Shown: positions 56,629-63,512 of the stretch, one piece after another | Layout of the letters: the number at the start of each line of letters is the position of its first letter | Numbering within the stretch: position 1 is the stretch's first letter | NCBI GenBank assembly: GCA_937138295.1 | Contig: CAKZOX010000201.1 | Coordinates: 1-63,512 of the forward strand | DNA from: an uncultured Campylobacteraceae bacterium | GTDB taxonomy: Bacteria > Campylobacterota > Campylobacteria > Campylobacterales > Arcobacteraceae | Direction: 5' to 3' | DNA length: 63,512 bases | Notes under the pieces: generated by a model | The model's database searches: none | Seen by the model: only the letters and a program-made list of their open reading frames with translations | Told to the model about the DNA's origin: nothing | Made by a program: the position numbers and the translations under genes

Positions 56629-57636
56629 ATGAATGTTGCAGTTATTGGAGCTAGTGGATATACAGGATTAGAATTAATTAAAATTTTAGTTACTCACCCA
56701 AGTTTTAAAATCACATATATTGCAAACTCAACAGGTGAAATTAAAGTTCAAGATTTACATCCAAGTTTAAAAAATGTAATTGATATGGATGTTGAAAAAG
56801 TTGATGCAAATGATGTTGCAAAAAATTGTGATTTAGCTTTTTTAGCTTTACCCCATAAAACATCAATGTCTTTTGCTAAAGAGCTTTTAGCTTTAAATGT
56901 AAAAGTAGTTGATTTAAGTGCTGATTATAGACTTGAACTTGAAGCATATGAAGAACATTATTGTGCCCATGAAGATAAAGAAAATATTCCAAATTCTGTT
57001 TATGGATTACCTGAGTTTTACAAAAATGAAATTGCAAATTCAAATTTAGTTGCAAATCCTGGATGTTATCCTACGGCTTCGCTTTTAGCACTTTTACCAT
57101 TTGTAGAGTATATTAAAGATGATAATCCTGTTTTTATTGATGCTAAATCAGGATTAAGTGGTGCTGGAAAGAAGTTAAGTGAAATAAATACTTTTTGCCA
57201 TATAAATGAAAACACTCATGCTTATAATCCATTTAAACATAGACATATGCCTGAAATTGAAGAAAAAGTAAGATTAGTTAAAAACACTAATTTATCTATT
57301 AATTTTGTACCTCATTTAATTCCTGTAACAAGAGGAATGTTAGTATCTGTTTTTGCAACATTAAAAGATGAAAATACTGATGTAAAAGCAATATTAGAAG
57401 ATTTTTATAAAGATAGCGAATTTGTAAGAGTTAGAAATAATCCTGTTGATATTAAATCAACAGCAGGAACTAATTATTGTGATATTTTCGTTGAAAAAAA
57501 TGGAAATGCTTTATTTATAAATTCTTCAATTGATAACTTATTAAGGGGTGCATCTTCACAAGCTGTAGCTAATGCAAACATTATGTGTGGATTGCAAGAA
57601 GGTGCTGGAATTCCTAAAATAGCGTATGTACCTTAG
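56629..57636 (+). CDS. argC: N-acetyl-gamma-glutamyl-phosphate reductase
   Basis: A 335-residue NADPH-dependent enzyme of arginine synthesis. NADP loop VIGASGYTGLELIKIL, active-site Cys in VANPGCYPTASLLAL, later His in HRHMPEIEEKV, and FVPHLIPVTRGML. Standard length for the short ArgC type. Its last 11 bases overlap the phosphoesterase gene. Confidence 0.96.
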   Translation: MNVAVIGASGYTGLELIKILVTHPSFKITYIANSTGEIKVQDLHPSLKNVIDMDVEKVDANDVAKNCDLAFLALPHKTSMSFAKELLALNVKVVDLSADYRLELEAYEEHYCAHEDKENIPNSVYGLPEFYKNEIANSNLVANPGCYPTASLLALLPFVEYIKDDNPVFIDAKSGLSGAGKKLSEINTFCHINENTHAYNPFKHRHMPEIEEKVRLVKNTNLSINFVPHLIPVTRGMLVSVFATLKDENTDVKAILEDFYKDSEFVRVRNNPVDIKSTAGTNYCDIFVEKNGNALFINSSIDNLLRGASSQAVANANIMCGLQEGAGIPKIAYVP

Positions 57637-58330
57637 TCTTAATAAAGATGCAATATTCATTGCAGATGCTCATTTTAATAAAAAGAATTTAGAGTTTGAG
57701 TTTTTCTTAGAGAAACTTAACTCTAAAGAAATAACTACTACCCAATTAATTCTAATGGGTGATATTTTTGATTTTATATCAGGGGAATCAAAATATTTTA
57801 TAAAACTATACAAAAAAGCAATAGACCTTTTAAATAAATTATCTAACGAAATAGAGATAATTTATTTAGAAGGAAACCATGACTATAACTTACAAAAAAT
57901 ATTTCCAAAAATAAAAGTATTTAAAATAGAACAACAACCAATCAAAATGAAATTTGATGATAAACTTATAGCTTTGTCCCATGGAGATAATTTTGTAGGT
58001 GGTGCTTATAATTTATATACAAAAGTTATTAGAAATCACTCTTTACTAGTATTTTTAAATCTTTTAGATTTTGGTCATGTTATTTCTAAGAAAATTGAAT
58101 CTTCTTTATTATCTAAAACTATTTGTAAAGATTTTATAGGTTTTGAAAATTTTGCAAGTAAAAGATTAAGTTTTTATGATGAGAGTATTGTTATTGAGGG
58201 ACATTATCATCAAGGAAAAACAGTAAAAAAAGATAATAAAACTTACATAAATATTCCATCTTTATGCTGTCAAAAACAGTTTATGAAAATAAACAACAAT
58301 AGTTTTGAAAAGGTAAATATTGGAAACTAA
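57626..58330 (+). CDS. Metallophosphoesterase, divergent LpxH-like
   Basis: A 234-residue calcineurin-fold protein. Metal ligands in IADAHFN, LMGDIFDFISG, YLEGNHDYNL, ALSHGDNFVGG and IEGHYHQGK. The YNLYTKVIRN and NIPSLCCQKQF segments resemble LpxH-type enzymes more than general phosphatases, but identity to the second LpxH-like protein at 29720 is low by eye. Function in lipid A synthesis is possible and unproven. Overlaps both neighbours by 11 bases. Confidence 0.8.
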   Translation: MYLSLNKDAIFIADAHFNKKNLEFEFFLEKLNSKEITTTQLILMGDIFDFISGESKYFIKLYKKAIDLLNKLSNEIEIIYLEGNHDYNLQKIFPKIKVFKIEQQPIKMKFDDKLIALSHGDNFVGGAYNLYTKVIRNHSLLVFLNLLDFGHVISKKIESSLLSKTICKDFIGFENFASKRLSFYDESIVIEGHYHQGKTVKKDNKTYINIPSLCCQKQFMKINNNSFEKVNIGN

Positions 58331-58871
58331 CGTAATTATTGCCATATTATTAATAATTTTGGCCTTTGTGGTATTGATTTATATGTCAGCTGCAGAAAAG
58401 AAGAAAAGAAAAAAATTAAAACTTGAAATAGAGAATTCAAAACAAAAAAGTAGTACAAAATTTAATATTGATATTAACACTATCATGTTTCCATACTTAA
58501 TAGATAAAATGAATTATGAAAGTTTAACAAATGCTTTTAAAGTTGTATTTGATACATTTTGTTTTTTAGATTATTCTAAAAAAACTACAGATGAAATAAC
58601 TACTAAAGAGTGGCACTCTTGGCAATTTGCAATATTATTGAAGTACTTATCAAAAAACTATACTTATACAACTGCACTTGATAAGAAAATATTCCCTGTT
58701 GAAATAGAAAAATTATCTAAAATTAAATTAGATTTGGAAGTTGAAATGATTTTAAAAAGATACTACAATGGTGTAGATGTAAACTTATCAAAAGAAGAGT
58801 TGTGCGAACAAGTGATTTGGACTGCTAGAGATGTTGCTGTAATAATTAAAGCAATATTAGACCTAAAATAG
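58320..58871 (+). CDS. Membrane-anchored protein of unknown function
   Basis: A 183-residue protein starting at TTG (AAAAGG upstream) with one N-terminal helix (about 5-24), a basic KKKRKKLK stop-transfer stretch, and a helical cytosolic domain of about 140 residues (IMFPYLIDKMNYESLTNAFKVVFDTF through EEQVIWTARDVAVIIKAIL-like end). I do not recognise the family. It sits between an LpxH-like gene and a histidine kinase in a compact operon, which gives no clear clue. Confidence 0.8.
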   Translation: METNVIIAILLIILAFVVLIYMSAAEKKKRKKLKLEIENSKQKSSTKFNIDINTIMFPYLIDKMNYESLTNAFKVVFDTFCFLDYSKKTTDEITTKEWHSWQFAILLKYLSKNYTYTTALDKKIFPVEIEKLSKIKLDLEVEMILKRYYNGVDVNLSKEELCEQVIWTARDVAVIIKAILDLK

Positions 58872-58880
58872 GAAAATGTT

Positions 58881-61154
58881 TTGAAAAATGAGAATAGAAT
58901 TATAAGTATTATAAAATATGCACCAATTTATTTTATCTTGATATTATCTTTTTTAACTATTAGTTTTATCTCTTATAATCATTATGAACAACTAGAAAAT
59001 GAAAAAGCATTTTATAAAAAGCATTATTATGATGCAGAAAAAACTAGAATTGATGAATTAATTGATTTAATATATGCTTATATTGTAAGTAGAGAATCAA
59101 ATCAAGTAAATGAATTAAAAGAGCAATTAAAAGTTAATGTTAATAATGCCCACTCAATTATGACTTCTATTTATGAAGAAAATATAGATAAAAAATCAAA
59201 AGCTGAAATATTAGAAAATATAAATGATGTTCTTAGAAACTTAAAATACTATGATGGAAGAGGTTATTATTTTATTTATGATTTAAATGGTAACGCTATA
59301 TTAAATTCACAATTCCCAAATCTTGAAGGTAAAAATCTTTGGAATTATCAAGACTCTAAGGGTGTATATTTATTACAAGAAATGTGTAAAATCTTAAGTG
59401 AAAAAGATAGTACATATTTTGAATGGTACTGGAAAAAGATTGATAGTAATGAACATAGTAAAAAGTTAGGATATTTTAAAAAGTTTGAACCTTACAACAT
59501 ATTTATTGGTATGGGAGAATATATTGAAGATTTTGATGAGTCATTAAAAAATGAGATTATTGAATATGTTAAAAGATTAAAATCTAAAAATAATGAATAT
59601 ATTTTCTTAGCAGATGAAAATGCTAATGTTCTTGCAACTCAAAATGAAGTATTTATTAATACAAATTTTTATACTTCAAAATATGTAAAAATAAGTGAAG
59701 AAGAAAAATTAAAAGTTGAAAAAATTAAAACTTCTAAAAAACCCTCTACTTATATTGAATATGAGATATTTAATCCTGAAACAAATGAGTATGAAGTTAA
59801 AACAACTTATATAAAATGGGTTGATAAATGGAAATTTTATATTGGAACTGGATTTCAAAATAAAAATATCGATTTATTAATTGAAAAAAGAGAAAATGAG
59901 TTAGAAAAAGTTTATAGTGAAAATATAAATAAAATACTGTTTCTTAGTTTACTTATTGTGATGGGATTAATGATTGTTTCATTGCTTATAAGTAAGAAAT
60001 TAGAAAACAGTTTTAATAGATACAAAAACAACATCAACAAAGCTAAAAAGAAACTAATAAAGGCTCAAGAAATTGCTTTAATGGGTGATTGGGAATATTG
60101 CTTAGCTGATAAAAGAATGTATTGGTCAAAACAAATATATAAGATTTTAAACATAGATAAAAAACCAAAGAAATTTTCAAAAAGCTTTTTAAGTAGCATA
60201 TTACATGAAGATGATATAGAAAAGTTCTATAAGGCATTGGAAAAAACTATTAATGATGGTGTAAGTGATGATAACATTTATAGAATGTATGATTCTCAAA
60301 TGAATATAAAATATTTAAGTGTAAAATCAGAAAAAGCTTCAGATATAAAACTTATTGGAGTTGTTCAAGACATTACTAGTACTGTAAAAGCCCAATTAGA
60401 ACAAAAAGAACAAGAAAGAATTATTTTCCAACAAAGTAAATTAGCTGCTATGGGTGAAATGATTGGAAATATTGCACATCAATGGAGACAACCATTATCT
60501 ACTATTTCAACAGTGAGTACAGGTGTAAAAGTTCAAAAAGAGAATAATATTTTAAATGAAGATCAGTTAATTGAAGATATGAATACAATTAACAATGCAA
60601 CTCAATATTTATCTCAAACAATTGATGACTTTAGAAATTTCTTTGAACCCAAAAAAGATAAGCTAACTGTATTTGATATTTCAGATGCATTAGATAAAAC
60701 TCTAAAATTAGTATCAGCACAATTCCAGCATAGAAATATAAGAATTCATAAAGATGTATTAAATATAAATATTGAAAGTTTAGAAAATGAAATAATTCAA
60801 GTTTTAATTAATATCTTAAATAATTCAAAAGATGCATTAGGAAATCTAACTAGCAATGAAAAACATATATTCATAAAAATTAGAGACTTAGATGATAAAA
60901 TTAAAATAGAAATATATGACAATGCAGGTGGAATTGATAAAAAAATAATAGATAGAGTTTTTGAACCTTATTTTACAACTAAACACAAATCACAAGGAAC
61001 AGGGATTGGTTTATATATGAGTAAAGAAATTATAAACAGTCTTTTAAAAGGTGAAATAACAGTAAATAACTATGAATTTGAATATGAAGAGGTAAAATAC
61101 ACTGGTGCAAAATTTACACTAATATTCGATAAAAATGGAGAGAAAATTAATTAA
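58881..61154 (+). CDS. Cache-domain membrane histidine kinase with PAS
   Basis: A 757-residue kinase starting at TTG (AGGA upstream). TM1 (about 14-32), a double Cache-like periplasmic region (about 40-345) with two repeats of the [15 protein letters not shown] and [15 protein letters not shown] type, each followed by a [20 protein letters not shown] strand pair, then TM2 (about 350-370), PAS (about 400-500), H533 in [11 protein letters not shown], and ATPase motifs [20 protein letters not shown] and [13 protein letters not shown]. Double Cache domains usually bind small organic acids or amino acids. No partner regulator is adjacent. The stop overlaps the uvrB start by 1 base. Confidence 0.9.
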   Translation: MKNENRIISIIKYAPIYFILILSFLTISFISYNHYEQLENEKAFYKKHYYDAEKTRIDELIDLIYAYIVSRESNQVNELKEQLKVNVNNAHSIMTSIYEENIDKKSKAEILENINDVLRNLKYYDGRGYYFIYDLNGNAILNSQFPNLEGKNLWNYQDSKGVYLLQEMCKILSEKDSTYFEWYWKKIDSNEHSKKLGYFKKFEPYNIFIGMGEYIEDFDESLKNEIIEYVKRLKSKNNEYIFLADENANVLATQNEVFINTNFYTSKYVKISEEEKLKVEKIKTSKKPSTYIEYEIFNPETNEYEVKTTYIKWVDKWKFYIGTGFQNKNIDLLIEKRENELEKVYSENINKILFLSLLIVMGLMIVSLLISKKLENSFNRYKNNINKAKKKLIKAQEIALMGDWEYCLADKRMYWSKQIYKILNIDKKPKKFSKSFLSSILHEDDIEKFYKALEKTINDGVSDDNIYRMYDSQMNIKYLSVKSEKASDIKLIGVVQDITSTVKAQLEQKEQERIIFQQSKLAAMGEMIGNIAHQWRQPLSTISTVSTGVKVQKENNILNEDQLIEDMNTINNATQYLSQTIDDFRNFFEPKKDKLTVFDISDALDKTLKLVSAQFQHRNIRIHKDVLNINIESLENEIIQVLINILNNSKDALGNLTSNEKHIFIKIRDLDDKIKIEIYDNAGGIDKKIIDRVFEPYFTTKHKSQGTGIGLYMSKEIINSLLKGEITVNNYEFEYEEVKYTGAKFTLIFDKNGEKIN

Positions 61155-63127
61155 TGCCTAAATTAGAAGTAAAAAGTGAATATGAACCAGCAGGTGATCA
61201 GCCAAAGGCAATTGAGGCTTTAAGTAATTCTATTATTGAAGGAAATAAATATCAAACTCTTTTAGGTGTAACAGGTTCTGGAAAAACTTATACAATGGCT
61301 AAAGTTATTGAAAAGACCCAAAAACCAACACTTATAATGACTCATAATAAAACTCTTGCAGCTCAATTATATAGTGAGTTTAAAGAGTTTTTTCCAAATA
61401 ATCATGTGGAGTATTTTATTTCATATTATGATTATTATCAACCTGAAGCATATATTCCAAGAACTGATTTATTTATAGAAAAAGATTCTTCAATAAACGC
61501 TGAACTTGAAAGATTAAGACTTAGTACAACGGCATCTTTACTTAGTTTTGATGATGTTATTGTAATTGCTTCAGTTTCAGCTAACTATGGTTTAGGTAAT
61601 CCTAGTGAATATAAATCAATGGTTCAAAGAATTGAAGTTGGTTTTGAATATTCTCAAAAAAGTTTTTTACTAAAACTTGTTGAAATGGGATATAAAAGAA
61701 ATGATAAGTTTTTTGATAGGGCTGATTTTAGAGTAAATGGAGATGTAATAGACATATTTCCTGCTTATTTTGAAGATGAGTTTATAAGAGTTGAATTTTT
61801 TGGTGATGAGGTTGAAAGTATCACTAAACATGAATATTTAACTAATAACAAAACAAAAGAACTTGAAGAAGCTATTATTTATTCAGTTAATCCCTTTGTT
61901 GTAACTCAAGATAGATTAGCAAATGCAGTTAAACAAATCGAAGAAGAGTTAGACGATAGATTAGATTACTATGTAAAAGAAGAAAGAGTAGTTGAATATC
62001 AAAGACTAAAACAAAGAGTTGAGTTTGATTTAGAGATGATTGAAAGTACAGGTGTTTGTAAGGGAATTGAAAATTATGCAAGACATCTTACAGGACAAAA
62101 ACCTGGAGAAACTCCATATTCTTTAATGGATTATTTTGAGCAAATGGGAAAAGACTTTTTAGTTATTGTTGATGAATCACATGTATCTTTATCTCAGTTT
62201 AGAGGTATGTATGCAGCTGATAGAAGTAGAAAAGAGGTATTAGTTGATTATGGATTTAGACTTCCAAGTGCTTTAGATAATAGACCTTTGAAATTTGATG
62301 AATATATAGAAAAAGCTCCTCACTTTTTATTTGTAAGTGCAACTCCTAATGAACTTGAAATAGAAAAATCAAGTGTAGTTGCTGAACAAATTATTAGACC
62401 AACGGGATTACTTGACCCAATTATTGATATTGTTGATTCAGAATATCAAGTTGAAAAATTGCACGATGAAATTAAAAAGATAGTTGAAAAAAATGAAAGA
62501 GTTTTAGTAACAGTTTTAACTAAAAAAATGGCAGAAGAATTAAGTAGCTATTATCAAGACTTAGGAATAAAAGTTAAATATATGCACTCAGAAATTGATG
62601 CTATTGAAAGAAATGAAATTATAAGAGATTTAAGACTTGGAAAGTTTGATGTTTTAATTGGTATTAACTTACTAAGAGAAGGTCTTGATATCCCTGAAAC
62701 ATCTTTAGTAGCTATTTTAGATGCAGATAAAGAAGGTTTTTTAAGAAGTAAAACATCACTTATACAAACAATAGGGCGTGCTGCTAGAAATGAAAATGGT
62801 AGAGTTATTTTATTTGCCAAAAAAATTACAGCTTCAATGCAATTTGCAATTGATGAAACAAATAGAAGAAGAAAGCTTCAAGAAGAACACAATAAAATCC
62901 ATGGAATTACACCTAAATCAACTAAAAGAAAACTAGATGGAAGCTTAAAATTAGAAGAACATGATGATGTAGCTTGGAAAAAACAAAAGATGGAAAAAAT
63001 GCCAGCAGCTGAAAGAAAAAAAATCTTAATTGAATTAAATAAACAAATGAAAAAAGCAGCCGGTGATTTAAATTTTGAAGAAGCAATTCGATTAAGAGAT
63101 GAAATCGAAAAAATAAAAAAGATATAA
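61154..63127 (+). CDS. uvrB: Excinuclease ABC subunit B
   Basis: A 657-residue DNA repair helicase-like protein. Walker [17 protein letters not shown], damage-probing beta-hairpin [19 protein letters not shown] box [10 protein letters not shown], helicase motif V/VI ([26 protein letters not shown]) and the C-terminal UVR motif [18 protein letters not shown] that binds UvrC. Complete. Followed 17 bases later by nth. Confidence 0.97.
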   Translation: MPKLEVKSEYEPAGDQPKAIEALSNSIIEGNKYQTLLGVTGSGKTYTMAKVIEKTQKPTLIMTHNKTLAAQLYSEFKEFFPNNHVEYFISYYDYYQPEAYIPRTDLFIEKDSSINAELERLRLSTTASLLSFDDVIVIASVSANYGLGNPSEYKSMVQRIEVGFEYSQKSFLLKLVEMGYKRNDKFFDRADFRVNGDVIDIFPAYFEDEFIRVEFFGDEVESITKHEYLTNNKTKELEEAIIYSVNPFVVTQDRLANAVKQIEEELDDRLDYYVKEERVVEYQRLKQRVEFDLEMIESTGVCKGIENYARHLTGQKPGETPYSLMDYFEQMGKDFLVIVDESHVSLSQFRGMYAADRSRKEVLVDYGFRLPSALDNRPLKFDEYIEKAPHFLFVSATPNELEIEKSSVVAEQIIRPTGLLDPIIDIVDSEYQVEKLHDEIKKIVEKNERVLVTVLTKKMAEELSSYYQDLGIKVKYMHSEIDAIERNEIIRDLRLGKFDVLIGINLLREGLDIPETSLVAILDADKEGFLRSKTSLIQTIGRAARNENGRVILFAKKITASMQFAIDETNRRRKLQEEHNKIHGITPKSTKRKLDGSLKLEEHDDVAWKKQKMEKMPAAERKKILIELNKQMKKAAGDLNFEEAIRLRDEIEKIKKI

Positions 63128-63144
63128 GTTTTAAAGGAAAGAAC

Positions 63145-63512
63145 TTGCCAAAAAAAGCAACTAAAGCAGATATTGAAATAATAAAACAAGCATTTATTGA
63201 AAAATATAGTGATGCTGTTACTGAATTAAATTATAACAATGATTATGAATTATTGATTGCAATTATTTTAAGTGCTCAATGTACAGATAAAAGAGTAAAT
63301 ATTATAACTCCAGCGTTGTTTGAAAAATACCCTTCTGTATATGAATTAGCAGTAGCTAATTTAGAAGATGTAAAAGAGCTTTTAAAATCATGTTCATTTT
63401 TTAATAATAAATCAAAAAATATTATCAAAATGGCCCAAAGTGTTATTGAAAATTATGATGGTGAAATACCACATGATCAAAAAGAACTTATGAAACTTGC
63501 AGGTGTTGGAAA
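63145..63512 (+). CDS. nth: Endonuclease III, 5' part
   Basis: The first about 122 residues of the base-excision-repair glycosylase/AP lyase, cut by the window end. It starts at TTG 63145 with AAAGGAAA upstream. Seen: DYELLIAIILSAQCTDKRVNIITPALFEKYP, the hallmark of Nth, and the start of the helix-hairpin-helix (KELMKLAGVG). The catalytic Lys and Asp and the FeS cluster Cys lie outside the window. It belongs to the greA-to-uvrB gene run. Confidence 0.92.
   Translation, partial: MPKKATKADIEIIKQAFIEKYSDAVTELNYNNDYELLIAIILSAQCTDKRVNIITPALFEKYPSVYELAVANLEDVKELLKSCSFFNNKSKNIIKMAQSVIENYDGEIPHDQKELMKLAGVG

Overview
The window looks like a piece of a Campylobacterota chromosome, most likely an Arcobacter-type (Arcobacteraceae, probably marine) organism. 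The reasons are very low G+C, dense co-oriented operons, frequent TTG starts, histidine kinases with the HQWRQPL-type H-box common in this group, a NIF-type NifS/NifU pair, a general L-amino-acid (Aap) ABC transporter and a full Mrp cation/proton antiporter. This assignment is inference from gene content. There are no rRNA or tRNA genes, insertion sequences, prophage genes or CRISPR arrays, and no gene-free stretch longer than 300 bases (the longest is 45388-45672, 285 bases).

Layout. 1-204: end of a short-chain dehydrogenase. 269-4972 (minus): a LysE-type exporter and the aapJQMP amino-acid uptake operon. 5139-10895 (minus): a six-gene Mrp antiporter operon with a fused A/B subunit. 10995-13734: a Fur-family regulator divergent from znuA and a DUF1007-NicO fusion permease (metal uptake). 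13757-19395: a DTW-domain tRNA-modification enzyme, KatG, and two tandem PLP-dependent transsulfuration enzymes. 19570-22431: SelO and a beta-CASP RNase. 22540-29677: a TetR-controlled tripartite RND efflux operon followed by an EamA transporter. 29720-31222: an LpxH-like phosphoesterase and a patatin. 31200-40184: a five-gene signalling island (two sensor kinases, a REC-PAS-GGDEF regulator, a hybrid kinase with HPt, and a REC-pseudokinase). 40196-47883: the complete SUF operon (sufBCDSE-sufT) divergent from nifS-nifU. 48054-52765: a Sia-type serine/threonine phospho-switch operon ending in an HD-GYP protein. 52825-56084: a small unknown gene, argH, cheV, tcdA. 56142-63512: greA-argC-phosphoesterase-unknown-kinase-uvrB-nth, all on the plus strand and nearly gapless.

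Main points of interest. (1) A Sia-like operon in which the PP2C phosphatase carries two tandem Aer-type (candidate FAD/redox) PAS domains, the SiaC phospho-site region reads Ser rather than Thr, the SiaD-position protein has a destroyed GGDEF active site, and an intact HD-GYP phosphodiesterase is appended. This suggests a redox-to-c-di-GMP switch with inverted output. (2) A shared 19-bp palindromic motif (TAGGACA/TAGGATA half-sites) at the promoters of sufB and nifS and upstream of the transsulfuration/selO genes, which looks like one sulfur/Fe-S regulon. (3) A zinc-type binding protein paired with a DUF1007-NicO permease and no ZnuBC, flanked by a Fur-family gene predicted to be leaderless and by repeated CAACTAA operators. 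(4) A signalling island with two kinases sharing one extracellular sensor module, a response regulator whose kinase domain has lost the phospho-accepting His, and a degenerate GGDEF. (5) Convergent gene ends closed by perfect bidirectional hairpins that contain stop codons.
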